Shown: positions 16,511 to 25,892, numbered from the stretch's first letter. The stretch is 64,000 nucleotides of DNA from Panacagrimonas sp052389915 (GCA_052389915.1 JBQTHL010000008.1:38289-102288); one strand, 5' to 3'. The notes: generated by a model from the letters alone, not told the origin. Numbers and translations are program-made.

Positions 16511-17542
16511 ATGACCAAGGTCGGCATCGTTGGCGGCACCGGGTATACCGGCGCGGAACTCCTGCGACTTCTTGCGCTGCACCGGGGCGCGCATGTCGAG
16601 GTGCTGACCTCGCGCCAGGAATCCGGCAAGCGCGCCGACCAGTTGTTTCCGCACCTGCGCGGGCAGACCGATGCGGTGTTCGAGTCGCCGGACATCGAGC
16701 GGCTGTCCCTATGTGAAGCGGTGTTCTTCGCTACGCCGCATGGCACCTGCATGCAGATGGCGCCGCAGTTGATCGACCGCGGCGTGCGCATCATCGACCT
16801 GTCGGCCGACTTCCGGCTCAAGGATCGCGAAGCTTTCCAGCGCTGGTACAAGCAGCCGCACACCGCCTTCGATCTCTTGCAGGAAGCGGTCTACGGCCTG
16901 CCGGAATGGGATCGCTTTTCTGTCGCGCATGCTCGTCTGGTTGCGAGCCCCGGCTGTTATCCGACGGCCGTGCAGCTTGGCTTGTTGCCGCTGCTGGAAA
17001 TGGGTTTCATCGAACTGGACGGCATCATCGCGGACTGCAAGTCCGGTGTCAGCGGCGCGGGACGCGAAGCGAAGATCGGTTCGCTGTTCTGCGAGGCGAC
17101 CGACAGCTTCAAGGCTTACTCTGCGTCGGGTCATCGTCATCTGCCGGAGATCGAGCAGCAGCTCGCGGTCTTCGCGGAGCAAAAAGTGGGGCTCACCTTC
17201 GTGCCGCACCTGACGCCCATGAGTCGCGGCATTCACGCCACGGTTTACGCGCGGCTGAAGGATCCCGATGCGGATTTCCAGCACCTGTTCGAGCTGCGCT
17301 ACAAGGGCGAGCCGTTCGTCGACGTGATGCCCAAGGGCGAGCATCCCGAAACGCGCAGCGTTCGCGGTGGCAACGTCTGTCGTATCGCGCTGCATCTCGC
17401 GCCGGATCGCAAGACCCTGGTGATTCTCTCGGTCATCGACAACCTGGTGAAAGGCGCGTCCGGTCAGGCCCTGCAATGTTTCAACCTGATGTTCGGATTT
17501 CCCGAAACGCAGGGGCTGGAGTCTCCGCCGCTTGCACCTTAG
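16511..17542 (+). CDS. argC: N-acetyl-gamma-glutamyl-phosphate reductase
   Basis: A 343-residue NADP-dependent reductase of arginine synthesis. It shows the nucleotide-binding motif VGIVGGTGYTGAELLRLL at the N-terminus, the catalytic Cys149 in ASPGCYPTA, and the C-terminal GGNVCRIALHL. It is a full-length type-1 ArgC. ATG 16511 was chosen because upstream codons add a non-conserved MSGGTV. It begins a run of same-strand core genes (DUF6776-like, bactofilin, erpA). Confidence 0.96.
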   Translation: MTKVGIVGGTGYTGAELLRLLALHRGAHVEVLTSRQESGKRADQLFPHLRGQTDAVFESPDIERLSLCEAVFFATPHGTCMQMAPQLIDRGVRIIDLSADFRLKDREAFQRWYKQPHTAFDLLQEAVYGLPEWDRFSVAHARLVASPGCYPTAVQLGLLPLLEMGFIELDGIIADCKSGVSGAGREAKIGSLFCEATDSFKAYSASGHRHLPEIEQQLAVFAEQKVGLTFVPHLTPMSRGIHATVYARLKDPDADFQHLFELRYKGEPFVDVMPKGEHPETRSVRGGNVCRIALHLAPDRKTLVILSVIDNLVKGASGQALQCFNLMFGFPETQGLESPPLAP

Positions 17543-17551
17543 TTCCGGCCG

Positions 17552-18310
17552 ATGGCCAGGCATCGAATAGTCGTCGGGTCGGCGCGCCGGCCTTGGTTGC
17601 GGCTTGCGGCTGTGGTCGCGCTGGTAGTGGTCGTGATGCTCGGAGCGTTCGGGCTTTATCGGTACCTTGCGCCTGTCGACCCGCCCGCGGTCGCCGAGGG
17701 CAGCGACGGCGAGCTGAGATACCTTCGGTCGGAACGTCGGCGTCTGATCCGCGAGCTGCGTACGGCGCAGAAGGATGTCGAGGACCTGCGCGGCCAGAGC
17801 ACCTTCGACACCCGCTCCTGCGAGATCGATGCGCAGGCCTGTGCGGAAGTCCAGCGCTCGGTTTCGGGCCTGGAAACGCAGGTCGCCGACCTGCGCGAAC
17901 AGCTTGCGCTGTACAAGAGCATCGTCTCGCCGGAGCAGGCGCTTGCGGGAGTTCGCGTGCTCAGCATCAGTGTGCGGCCGGCCGGGCCGGACAACGTTTG
18001 GCGGTACGACCTGGTGCTGGTGCAACCGATGCGGAGGGATCGGGTCGCCGTCGGCAGCTACGATTTCTCCGTGGAAGGTCTGCTCGACAAGCAGCTCAAG
18101 ACGCTGAAACTCGAAGAGTTGATGGCGGGCGATCCGGAGCCTCCCGCCTTCAACTTCCGCTCGTTCGAGGAGTTCAGCGGCGAGTTGAGATTTCCCGCGG
18201 GGTTCCTGCCGTCGCGGCTTACGGTTACGCTGTCCGTTCAGGACAGTCGGGCGGAATCCCGCAAGGCGGCGGAATCCTTCGACTGGTCCCGATTGATATC
18301 CGCAGGTTAA
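17552..18310 (+). CDS. DUF6776-like membrane-anchored protein
   Basis: A 252-residue protein with one N-terminal transmembrane helix (LAAVVALVVVVMLGAFGLY). A periplasmic coiled coil follows at about residues 52-130 (LRYLRSERRRLIRELRTAQ; SGLETQVADLREQLALYKSI), then a beta-rich C-terminal domain. It starts nine bases after argC and is followed nine bases later by bactofilin. This neighbourhood is typical for the family, whose function is unknown. A link to the bactofilin or cell envelope is plausible. Confidence 0.7.
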   Translation: MARHRIVVGSARRPWLRLAAVVALVVVVMLGAFGLYRYLAPVDPPAVAEGSDGELRYLRSERRRLIRELRTAQKDVEDLRGQSTFDTRSCEIDAQACAEVQRSVSGLETQVADLREQLALYKSIVSPEQALAGVRVLSISVRPAGPDNVWRYDLVLVQPMRRDRVAVGSYDFSVEGLLDKQLKTLKLEELMAGDPEPPAFNFRSFEEFSGELRFPAGFLPSRLTVTLSVQDSRAESRKAAESFDWSRLISAG

Positions 18311-18319
18311 GGAGTAGCG

Positions 18320-18808
18320 ATGAGCGTGTTCAACAGCGACAAGAATCGGCGCAAGCCCGTGGCGGTAGAAACCCTCGTAGGTCGCGGTACCGAAATCCTT
18401 GGCGATGTGCTGTTTTCGGGCGGCTTGCACGTGGACGGCAGCATCAAGGGCAAGGTCCTGGCCAGCAGCGGCGATACCGCTACGCTTTCGATCAGCGAGA
18501 CCGGCTCCATTGAAGGCGACATCAGTGTCCCCATTCTGGTAGTCAACGGACGGGTTTCGGGCAACGTGTACGCCCGCGAAAAAATGACCCTGACCGCAAA
18601 CGCCCGGGTTTCCGGCAACGTGTACTACAACTCGCTGGAATTGCAGGTGGGTGCGGAAGTGGAAGGACACCTGGTTTACGACCCCACCGGCGAACGCACC
18701 CCGGCGGCGATGCAACCGGCGCGCAGCGAAATCGTCAAGAGCGCGGTCAAGAGTTCAAACAAGGAAGAGGAATACGCGAGCTTCAAACCCATCGCGTCTC
18801 CTCCTTAG
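18320..18808 (+). CDS. Bactofilin (polymer-forming cytoskeletal protein)
   Basis: A 162-residue protein with the single bactofilin beta-helix domain, residues about 14-115. It shows the short repeated turns VGRGTEILGDVLFSGGLHVD, GSIKGKVLA, GSIEGDISVPILVVNGRVSGNVY and ARVSGNVYYNSLEL. Termini are short and disordered. Bactofilins assemble without nucleotide and localise cell-wall enzymes. A GGAG site precedes the ATG. Confidence 0.93.
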   Translation: MSVFNSDKNRRKPVAVETLVGRGTEILGDVLFSGGLHVDGSIKGKVLASSGDTATLSISETGSIEGDISVPILVVNGRVSGNVYAREKMTLTANARVSGNVYYNSLELQVGAEVEGHLVYDPTGERTPAAMQPARSEIVKSAVKSSNKEEEYASFKPIASPP

Positions 18809-18826
18809 ACACCGAGGTACTGAGTC

Positions 18827-19186
18827 ATGCAAGCCGAAGCCGCTACAGAAATCACCGAGATTCCCCTGGTCTTCACCGACTCCGCCGCGCGCAAGGTACG
18901 CGAACTGTTGGATGAGGAAGAGAACCCCGTTCAGGTGCTGCGCGTGTTCATCACCGGCGGCGGCTGCTCCGGCTTCCAGTACGGGTTCAAGTTCGACGAG
19001 ACCGCCGACGAGGATGACGTCCAGGTCGAGAACCACGGCGTGCGCCTGGTGGTGGACCCGATGAGCATGCAATACCTCACCGGCGCCGAGATCGATTACA
19101 AGGAAAGCGTCGAAGGCGCGCAGTTCGTCATCCGCAACCCCAACGCCAGCACGACCTGCGGGTGCGGGTCGTCGTTCTCGGTCTGA
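18827..19186 (+). CDS. erpA: Iron-sulfur cluster insertion protein ErpA
   Basis: A 119-residue A-type carrier with the three invariant cysteines C47 (GGGCSGFQYGF), C111 and C113 (TTCGCGSSF). The N-terminal extension and VVDPMSMQYLTGAEIDY segment fit ErpA rather than IscA. It delivers Fe-S clusters to target enzymes, relevant here because the window encodes many Fe-S proteins including LipA. Confidence 0.95.
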   Translation: MQAEAATEITEIPLVFTDSAARKVRELLDEEENPVQVLRVFITGGGCSGFQYGFKFDETADEDDVQVENHGVRLVVDPMSMQYLTGAEIDYKESVEGAQFVIRNPNASTTCGCGSSFSV

Positions 19187-19256
19187 TCGCAAGCAATCCA
19201 AAAAGATAGTCCTCTCCCTCGCGTTAGGGGAGGTCAGGGAGGAGGCCTCTCCGAGC

Positions 19257-21581
19257 GTGGGCAAGCTTCTACCCAGGCCCCGCTTTCTCCTGATTTTCGC
19301 GCTGACTCTCGTCGTCGCGCTTCTCGCGATCCGCTTCTGGCCTCGCCCCCCGATACACGAAACCATCGGTCAATCGCAGGCCGTGTTCGACACGAACAAT
19401 CGCCTGCTGCGCCTGACCTTGGCGCGGGATCAGCAATACCGCCTCTGGACGCCGCTCGAGTCAGTTGCCCTCGACTTCATCGAAGCGCTACTGCTGCATG
19501 AAGATCGCCATTTCTACTGGCATCCCGGTGTCAATCCGCTGGCCCTGCTGCGGGCCACGCTGGCATTGGCAACCGGCGGCGCGCGGCAGGGCGGATCGAC
19601 GCTGACGATGCAGCTCGCCCGCCTGTACTACGGGCTCGACACGACCACCATTCCCGGCAAGCTGCACCAGATCGGATGTGCGTTATGGCTGGAGGCGCGC
19701 TACTCCAAGCACGACCTTCTGGAAGCGCATCTGAACCTGCTGCCCTACGGCGGCAACGTCCAGGGCGTGGGCACGGCGAGTCTTGTGTACTTCGGCAAGG
19801 ACGCGGCGCGCCTGTCGCTGCCCGAAGTGCTGAGCCTGGTGCTGATTCCGCAAGCGCCCGGCGCGCGCGCGCCGGGACCGGAGGAGCCGGAAAATCTTCG
19901 TGCCGCGCGTGTCCGCCTGTTCGAGCGCTGGGCCGCAGCGCACCCGCAGGCCGAACGCGAACGTGGCCTGATCGCGCTGCCGCTGCGCTATCGCAGGCTC
20001 TCGCAGTTGCCGTTCGACGCGCCGCATCTGGTCAACCGCTTGCTTGCCGAGCATCCCGACGTACCTCGCCTGTCCACGACTATGGACCTGAGCATGCAAC
20101 GCAGCCTGGAACGCGAGATGCGCGACTATCTTGCGCGCACGAACCGCGTCGGCTTGCGCAACGCCGTGGCCATGCTGGTGGACTGGCGCGACATGAGCGT
20201 GAAGAGCGTCGTGGGTTCCGCCGATTTCTTCGACACCGACCTGCACGGACAAGTAGACGGCACACGCGCCAAGCGCTCGCCCGGCTCCGCGCTCAAGCCT
20301 TTCATCTACGGCCTGGCCATCGACCAGGGATTAATTCATCCGCTGTCCGTGCTCAAGGACGCGCCCACCGCGTTTGGTCCGTTCTCGCCGGAGAATTTCG
20401 ACGGCGCGTTCGTCGGCCCCATCAACGCTATGGACGCGCTGGTGCGTTCGCGCAATGTGCCAGCAGTGGCTTTGGCATCGAGGCTGACCAAGCCCGGCCT
20501 GTATGAATTTCTCAAGCGCGGTGGCGTCGCGCGAATGGCATCCGAAGAACATTACGGCCTGGCGCTGGCGCTCGGCGGCGGCGAGAGCACGATCGAGGAA
20601 ATGCTGCGCTTGTACGCACTGCTGCCGAATCGCGGGCGGTTACGCGAACTGCGATATCTCGCTTCCGATCCGCCGTCGGGAGACGGCGAGCGCCTGCTGT
20701 CCGACGAAGCCAGTTTCATGCTGCTCGACATGCTGCGCCAGAACCCGCGGCCGGACGACCTGGTGATTCAGGGCGTGGGCAAGGGCCGGCTGGTCGCCTG
20801 GAAGACCGGCACGTCCTGGGGTTTCCGCGACGCCTGGACCGTGGGCCAGTTCGGGCCCTACCTGCTCGCGGTCTGGGTAGGGGAATTCGATGGCCGATCC
20901 AATCCGGCGTTCGTCGGCGTGCGCGCCGCCGCGCCCTTGTTCTTCCGCATGGTCGATGCGGTACGCGCCCTGCCGGGTTACGTCGAGCCCGCAATCACGC
21001 AACCGCCGAACCTGTCGAGGGTGGAGGTGTGTACGGCCTCGGGTGACTTGCCCAACGCCGAGTGCCCGACGCGCACGACGGGATGGTTCATTCCCGGCGT
21101 GTCGCCGATTCGCCTGTCTCAGGTGCATCGCCGCATCGCGGTGGACGTGCGCACCGGCCGTCAGGCCTGCCCGCCGTTCGACACTGCGCACGTGCGCTGG
21201 GAGCTGCACGAGTTCTGGTCGTCCGATCTCATGCGCCTGTTTGCCCAGGCCGGCATCCCGCGGCGCGCACCGCCCGCGGCGGGCGACTGCGCAAGCAACG
21301 GACCGGGTGGGGTTGCGCCCCAGATCGTCTCACCCTTGTCGGGCGTGAGCTACAGCGTGCGCGAAGCACAGATGGGAACCGAGCGGCTGGCATTCAACGC
21401 CAACGCGGAGGGTGATGTTCGAACGCTCTATTGGTTCGTGAACGACGCCTTCGTCGGGCAGACCGCGCCGGGTGTTGCGCTGGCCTGGCTGCCTCAACGA
21501 CCGGGACGTTTCAGCGTGAGCGTTCTCGACGAGCGTGGCCGCTCGGATCGCCGCGAGTTGAGCGTGGAGTTGGTGCGCTAA
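19257..21581 (+). CDS. pbpC: Penicillin-binding protein 1C
   Basis: A 774-residue bifunctional murein synthase with an N-terminal anchor (FLLIFALTLVVALLAIRFW). The GT51 glycosyltransferase domain has catalytic Glu82 in HEDRHFYWH and QGGSTLTMQLARL. The transpeptidase domain has nucleophile Ser344 in SPGSALKPF, the RSRNVPAVAL motif and KTGTSWGF from K516. The C-terminal PBP1C domain is present (PLSGVSYSVRE). Start is GTG 19257 after a GGAGG run. The alpha-2-macroglobulin partner often found beside pbpC is absent here. Confidence 0.95.
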   Translation: MGKLLPRPRFLLIFALTLVVALLAIRFWPRPPIHETIGQSQAVFDTNNRLLRLTLARDQQYRLWTPLESVALDFIEALLLHEDRHFYWHPGVNPLALLRATLALATGGARQGGSTLTMQLARLYYGLDTTTIPGKLHQIGCALWLEARYSKHDLLEAHLNLLPYGGNVQGVGTASLVYFGKDAARLSLPEVLSLVLIPQAPGARAPGPEEPENLRAARVRLFERWAAAHPQAERERGLIALPLRYRRLSQLPFDAPHLVNRLLAEHPDVPRLSTTMDLSMQRSLEREMRDYLARTNRVGLRNAVAMLVDWRDMSVKSVVGSADFFDTDLHGQVDGTRAKRSPGSALKPFIYGLAIDQGLIHPLSVLKDAPTAFGPFSPENFDGAFVGPINAMDALVRSRNVPAVALASRLTKPGLYEFLKRGGVARMASEEHYGLALALGGGESTIEEMLRLYALLPNRGRLRELRYLASDPPSGDGERLLSDEASFMLLDMLRQNPRPDDLVIQGVGKGRLVAWKTGTSWGFRDAWTVGQFGPYLLAVWVGEFDGRSNPAFVGVRAAAPLFFRMVDAVRALPGYVEPAITQPPNLSRVEVCTASGDLPNAECPTRTTGWFIPGVSPIRLSQVHRRIAVDVRTGRQACPPFDTAHVRWELHEFWSSDLMRLFAQAGIPRRAPPAAGDCASNGPGGVAPQIVSPLSGVSYSVREAQMGTERLAFNANAEGDVRTLYWFVNDAFVGQTAPGVALAWLPQRPGRFSVSVLDERGRSDRRELSVELVR

Positions 21582-21584
21582 GAC

Positions 21585-21597
21585 TTGCCCCTCCTAC
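21585..21597. repeat. Half-copy of a GTAGGAGGGG palindrome
   Basis: CTTGCCCCTCCTAC, just after the pbpC stop, matches one arm of the element at 57729-57816. No second arm is seen within 60 bases, so it is probably a decayed or single unit. Confidence 0.45.
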
Positions 21598-21615
21598 AAC
21601 GCGCCCGCATCGTAC

Positions 21616-22068
21616 TCAGGGCGTCTCAACCCGACTCACGATCGCTTTCGACTTGATGCCTTCCACCGACATAAGGTGCTGGCCGAAGAAGTCGCGTTCG
21701 ATGACGACGGCTGGTGATTCCGAGACCGAATAGTAAGTGCCCGCACCGACCGCTTCCCAGGTCTGGCCGTTGTCGAGCTTGAAGCGCGTGCCCTTGGACC
21801 AGCCTTCGAATTTTCCGAGGATGCGAGCCTCGACGCGGTTCTTCGGTTTGGCCTCGGGTTCGGTTTCTGTTTTCGCTTCAGTGTCGGCTTTTCGGACGTC
21901 CGCGGCGGCAGCGGGTGCGGCGATCGGCGCGGCCTGGCGCCCCGCGGCACGGTCGTAACAGAACAGGCGCACCACGTCGTCGCCGATATTCACGCACTCG
22001 CTGAAGTCCGCGGCTTGGGCAGAGGAGGAGACTGCCAGCAGCGCGAACGCGACAACCCGCGGTTTCAC
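21616..22068 (-). CDS. Exported hypothetical protein next to lipA
   Basis: A 150-residue protein with a signal peptide (VVAFALLAVSSSAQA). A short Cys-containing segment follows (FSECVNIGDDVVRLFCYDRAAG), a pattern also found at the N-terminus of other exported hypotheticals. Then comes an Ala/Glu/Lys-rich linker and a small beta-rich domain (NRVEARILGKFEGW; GTRFKLDNGQTWEAV). The LDNGQTWEAV phrase recurs in small periplasmic proteins of unknown role. The ATG overlaps the lipA stop, so it is co-translated with lipA. Function unknown. Confidence 0.75.
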   Translation of the reverse strand: MKPRVVAFALLAVSSSAQAADFSECVNIGDDVVRLFCYDRAAGRQAAPIAAPAAAADVRKADTEAKTETEPEAKPKNRVEARILGKFEGWSKGTRFKLDNGQTWEAVGAGTYYSVSESPAVVIERDFFGQHLMSVEGIKSKAIVSRVETP

Positions 22069-23042
22069 GCGGGTTGCGCCTCGACCAGCCCATGCGCCTG
22101 CTGATCGGCGTGGTAACTCGAACGTACCATCGGCCCACTGGCCACGTGCGCAAAACCCATCTGTTCTCCGATGACGCGCAGGCGCTCGAACTCGTCCGGG
22201 TGCACGAAGCGCGCAACCGGCAGGTGACTCTTCGAAGGCTGCAAGTACTGACCCAGGGTGAGCATGTCCACCTTGTGCGCACGCAGGTCGCGCATCACCT
22301 GCTCGATCTCCTCGATCTCCTCACCGAGTCCCAGCATCAGCCCCGACTTGGTCGGCACTTCGGGATGCAGCGATTTGAAGCGCTCCAGCAGGTCCAGGCT
22401 CCACTCGTAGTCCGAGCCCGGTCGCGCCAGCTTGTACAGGCGGGGCACCGTTTCCAGGTTGTGGTTGAACACGTCGGGCGGCGTGTCGCGGAAGATCGTC
22501 AGCGCCGGGTCCATGCGCCCGCGAAAATCCGGTACCAGCACCTCGATTCTCAGCGTCGGGCTGGCCGCGCGAGATTCGCGGATGCACGCGGCGAAATGTG
22601 CTGCGCCGCCGTCGCGCAGATCGTCGCGATCCACGCTGGTGATGACCACGTACTTGAGTTTCAGCGCCGCGATGGTCTGCGCCAGCTTGACCGGCTCGTC
22701 CGTGTCCAGCGCCTTGGGCCGGCCATGAGCCACATCGCAGAACGGGCAGCGCCGCGTACAGATGTCACCCATGATCATGAACGTCGCGGTGCCCTTGCCG
22801 AAGCATTCGCTCAGATTCGGGCAACTTGCTTCCTCGCACACCGTGTGCAGGTTCTGCTCGCGCAGGATGGACTTGATGCGATCCACCTCTACCGAATTGC
22901 CGAGACGCGCGCGAATCCACGAGGGCTTGCGCGGCAGCGTAGTGGTGGCTTCGAACTTGACCGGGATGCGCGCCATCTTCTCGGCGCCGCGCAGCTTGAG
23001 GCCGGTGACGATGGGGGCAGGGGTCGGGATGAAAGTGTTCAT
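22065..23042 (-). CDS. lipA: Lipoyl synthase
   Basis: A 325-residue radical SAM enzyme that inserts two sulfurs into octanoyl-protein. Both cluster motifs are intact: auxiliary cluster C69, C74, C80 (CEEASCPNLSEC) and radical SAM cluster C95, C99, C102 (CTRRCPFC). The C-terminal RSSYHADQQA holds the conserved Ser ligand. It is followed in frame overlap by the exported hypothetical. lipB is not in the window. Confidence 0.96.
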   Translation of the reverse strand: MNTFIPTPAPIVTGLKLRGAEKMARIPVKFEATTTLPRKPSWIRARLGNSVEVDRIKSILREQNLHTVCEEASCPNLSECFGKGTATFMIMGDICTRRCPFCDVAHGRPKALDTDEPVKLAQTIAALKLKYVVITSVDRDDLRDGGAAHFAACIRESRAASPTLRIEVLVPDFRGRMDPALTIFRDTPPDVFNHNLETVPRLYKLARPGSDYEWSLDLLERFKSLHPEVPTKSGLMLGLGEEIEEIEQVMRDLRAHKVDMLTLGQYLQPSKSHLPVARFVHPDEFERLRVIGEQMGFAHVASGPMVRSSYHADQQAHGLVEAQPA

Positions 23043-23166
23043 GCCGGCATTTTACTCCGCCCGTCCAAGCGTGTCGGGGGGAAACCTTGCACAGATACTC
23101 GAATTCGAGCCTGTGCAAGGTTTTCCAGCTAGAGCCCTCGTGGGCTCCGTTCCGAGCCCTTCGCGC

Positions 23167-23964
23167 TCACGCTGCGGCGTGTTGCGAAACGCCGGAAACG
23201 ACGCGGCTGGCGGGGACTTCCGCGGGAAACAATTGCCCCGCGGCCCGAATGACGAGGATTGCGAACGCGATGCTTAGCACCGTCGCGGCCATGACCAGCG
23301 TCGGCGACGGGTTGTCCATGTGGATGGCGATGATGGTCGGCGCGCCCAGGCCGAAGTTGGCGAAGTAGAACGTGCAAGGGAACAGCACGAACAGGCCGAG
23401 CAGTCCGGTGGTCCCGGTTGCACGGCGTCGCAGTTCTGCCGCAGCGACGCTGAAGCAGATCACCTGCGCGGTCTCCAGCACGCCGATCACCAGGGGGTAT
23501 TCGAACACGCGGAACACGTGCGGACCCCAATACTCGTAGGCGCCGCCGTTGATGCCGATCATCTCGAACGCGCAGGAGCAAAGCATCTCGATGCCGGCCC
23601 ACTTGTACAGGCCGCCGCGCGTCATCAGGCCCTTGCCGATGCGGTCGCAGATGAACAGCGCGGTGGCGCCATACAGGCAGACGTAGCCGCTGTAGACCCA
23701 GAGCGGCTGCGGGATGCCGAAGGAGGTGAACGAACTCCACATGCCCGGCGCGTAGAACCAGAGCATGAACCCTTCGTCGTACAGCGGCTCGAACAGGCCG
23801 CCGAAGGCCGAGGCCAAAATGATCAGCAGGAAGAAGGGCGTTTTCTGCTTCATCCCCATGCGCGCGGCGACGATCATCATTACGGCCCAGATCGCGTAGC
23901 TCCCGTAGACCATGATGGCCTGGGTGGTGAGGTTCAGCGGATGGTCGATCGGTGCGGTCAGCAT
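23167..23964 (-). CDS. AveC-like polytopic membrane protein
   Basis: A 265-residue protein with about seven hydrophobic helices. The conserved loop GGLFEPLYDEGFMLWFYAPG, and ALxVxSGY-type and EYPLVIGVLETAQV segments, resemble the AveC-like family. AveC of Streptomyces influences spiroketal formation; relatives occur in lipid, steroid and terpene degradation loci, mostly without assigned function. It sits with a SnoaL-like protein and an AraC regulator on the same strand, and marks the left edge of the catabolic island. Confidence 0.55.
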   Translation of the reverse strand: MLTAPIDHPLNLTTQAIMVYGSYAIWAVMMIVAARMGMKQKTPFFLLIILASAFGGLFEPLYDEGFMLWFYAPGMWSSFTSFGIPQPLWVYSGYVCLYGATALFICDRIGKGLMTRGGLYKWAGIEMLCSCAFEMIGINGGAYEYWGPHVFRVFEYPLVIGVLETAQVICFSVAAAELRRRATGTTGLLGLFVLFPCTFYFANFGLGAPTIIAIHMDNPSPTLVMAATVLSIAFAILVIRAAGQLFPAEVPASRVVSGVSQHAAA

Positions 23965-23988
23965 GAGTTTGCTCCAGCTTCGGTGCGG

Positions 23989-24474
23989 TCAGTGACGGAT
24001 GGTGCGTCCGGTGCGCGGCTTGCGGCAGAGGGAATCTTCTTCCCAAAAATGGGGAATCTCAACTGAGTAGCCGAGTTGCTGCGCGACATGAATCTGGTCC
24101 GAATGCACGATCTCGCGAACGATCTTGCCGTTCTCGTAGATGTGGAAGGACATGCCGGTGGTCTGGATGGCGCTGCCCCGGGTGGGCAGGCCGAACACCG
24201 TGGAGGCGTGCTCTACCTTCCATTTCCACAGGACCAGCCCGGAGTTCTGGTCGCCGATGTATTCCACCGCCTCGAAGCGGTGAATGCCGACACCGTTCGA
24301 CGGGTCCTTGTTGGCCAAAGGCGCAAACGCGCGGCCCAGGGCGGCCTTGTCCTTGCGGATGAAGCGCTCCAGCGGCACGTCGGCGAAGTCGAACTCGTCC
24401 GCATAGAACGTGAGCGCGGCTTCTGGACCGGTCGAGAACGATCTCAACCAGGCGGCGGCAAAGTGGATATTCAA
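23989..24474 (-). CDS. SnoaL/NTF2-like protein, island subfamily member 1
   Basis: A 161-residue cone-shaped alpha+beta barrel fold protein. TTG 24474 is chosen because GGAGGAG lies six bases upstream; the frame is open further but unconserved. It shows FYADEFDFADVPLERF, then the subfamily signature WKWKVEH..FGLPTRG and the ending QQLGY. The fold binds small hydrophobic ligands and includes ketosteroid isomerase, polyketide cyclases and LEH. Catalytic residues cannot be assigned. It shares its signature with the proteins at 37505 and 41362. Confidence 0.75.
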   Translation of the reverse strand: MNIHFAAAWLRSFSTGPEAALTFYADEFDFADVPLERFIRKDKAALGRAFAPLANKDPSNGVGIHRFEAVEYIGDQNSGLVLWKWKVEHASTVFGLPTRGSAIQTTGMSFHIYENGKIVREIVHSDQIHVAQQLGYSVEIPHFWEEDSLCRKPRTGRTIRH

Positions 24475-24595
24475 GCCGGTCTCCTCCGGTATCGAGCCGG
24501 ACCTTAAGCCGGCCTCGCCCGAAGTTCTTTCGAAATCGAATCCGCCACCTGTCAAATTCGTGCTGCGCGCCTCGGTGGGCTCGGGGTTCGGGCGA

Positions 24596-25471
24596 TCAGG
24601 CCATCTCACGGAAGCGCTTGGGCGTGCTGCCCGCCAGGGCGCGAAAGACCTGGGTGAAATGGGACTGGCTGCAAAAGCCCAGTTCGTGTGCGATGTCCAC
24701 CAGGTTCATACGGCTTTCCTTGAGCATGGACTTGGCTTTCTCGACTCTTTGCAGGCTCTGGTAGCGGTGCGGGGAGACGCCGGTCTCGGCGCGGAAGCGG
24801 CGCGCGAAGTGCGAGCGGCTGACGCCTGCTTCCTCGGCCAATTCTTCCAGCGATACCCCTTCCGACAGGCTCGACTCGATCAGAGCACGCGTGCGCTGCA
24901 CCGGCTCGCTGACGAGTTGCGCAATGCCGACCGGGGACGCGGCGGAGCAGGAACGCAACAGGTGCAGCACCAGCGAGTCGGTGACGCAGCGAATGAAGCC
25001 TTCGCTCTTGGGGCCGGGCGTCTGCGCTTCGCCGAGCATGGCTTCGATGCAGGCGCCGACAAAGGCGTCGTGGAACGCGAAGCGGAATTCCGGCGTGAGG
25101 TTTCCGAGCGCATTGCGGTCGGTGGCCCCGCGAATGCGGTCGCGCGGGATGTGGAGGGTCTCGAAACTGACCTCGCCCGCGACCTGGAAACACGCGTCCT
25201 GCCCTGGCGGCATGCAGGTCAGCAGTCCTGGTTTGGAATGTTCCTCGCTCAAGGTGTTGCCGCGCAGGGAACGCACATCGCAAAGGCCTTCGCGATGAAA
25301 TGCGATGACCAGATCGTCGTTGGCCGGAAGCTCGAAGCCCTGAATCCAGGGGGTCTTCCAGCTACAGACCGCAAGGTCTCCCAGCGCTGTCGACTGATTG
25401 GCGTGCTGCGGATGAACCGGGATAGCGGAACGAAACGCATCGACCGCGCGAAAAGCGGGTTGAATACTCAT
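24596..25471 (-). CDS. AraC-family transcriptional regulator (copy 1)
   Basis: A 291-residue activator with an N-terminal sensing domain (TPWIQGFELPANDDLVIAFH). The C-terminal double helix-turn-helix is at about residues 190-290: SLEELAEEAGVSRSHFARRF and NLVDIAHELGFCSQSHFTQVF. It is clearly paralogous to the regulator at 48431-49324 in both halves. Its target is probably the neighbouring SnoaL/AveC-like genes or the island at large. Confidence 0.9.
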   Translation of the reverse strand: MSIQPAFRAVDAFRSAIPVHPQHANQSTALGDLAVCSWKTPWIQGFELPANDDLVIAFHREGLCDVRSLRGNTLSEEHSKPGLLTCMPPGQDACFQVAGEVSFETLHIPRDRIRGATDRNALGNLTPEFRFAFHDAFVGACIEAMLGEAQTPGPKSEGFIRCVTDSLVLHLLRSCSAASPVGIAQLVSEPVQRTRALIESSLSEGVSLEELAEEAGVSRSHFARRFRAETGVSPHRYQSLQRVEKAKSMLKESRMNLVDIAHELGFCSQSHFTQVFRALAGSTPKRFREMA

Positions 25472-25483
25472 GCCGGGTCCCTC

Positions 25484-25771
25484 TCAGGCGACTAGGGGAG
25501 GGATCTTTACGAAGCCGCGCCAGCGGTTATAGCTCTGGTTATACGCGTCGATCATGTCGTTGATGGTCTTGACCTGCTCCTCGGTCTTGACCTTGCTGGC
25601 GCTGTAGTGGGCGAGTTGAGCGGTGATGATGAGGACATAGGAAATGGCCTCCGTCATCTTCTTCTCGCGACCGCTGTCCTTCACGACCTGCGCGACCATG
25701 CGGACCAGAACGGCGAACGCGACGACACCGCCCACGGTCAGAATTGCCAAAATCCCTATCGATTCGCCCAC
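25484..25771 (-). CDS. Small membrane protein, paralogue 1 of a pair
   Basis: A 95-residue protein with one N-terminal transmembrane helix (IGILAILTVGGVVAFAVLVRM), then the charged motif RMVAQVVKDSGREKK and a C-terminal amphipathic part ending YNRWRGFVKIPPLV. No family is recognised. A same-length paralogue lies at 36030-36317 with the motif almost unchanged. It lies 12 bases downstream (transcript sense) of no gene and just upstream of the AraC gene, so the two may be cotranscribed. Topology is probably N-out, with the Lys/Arg-rich segment cytoplasmic. Confidence 0.75.
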   Translation of the reverse strand: MGESIGILAILTVGGVVAFAVLVRMVAQVVKDSGREKKMTEAISYVLIITAQLAHYSASKVKTEEQVKTINDMIDAYNQSYNRWRGFVKIPPLVA

Positions 25772-25892
25772 GATGCTTTCTCCTCCACCGATGAATTAAT
25801 GAACCGCTATTGCCCCGACACTCTTCGCACCCGGATTGCGAACTGCGAACCCGGGCTTTGCAGCTATACCGTTCTAAAACCTCGCAGCAAGA

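Noticed and set aside
16709..18715. 668-codon minus-strand ORF opposite argC to bactofilin
   Set aside because: Shadow frame: no domain, and argC, the DUF6776-like gene and the bactofilin are all intact on the other strand.
19200..19250. Repeat-like CCTCTCCCTC...GAGGTCAGGGAGG before pbpC
   Set aside because: It has weak dyad symmetry but only one copy was seen; it may simply contain the pbpC ribosome-binding site.
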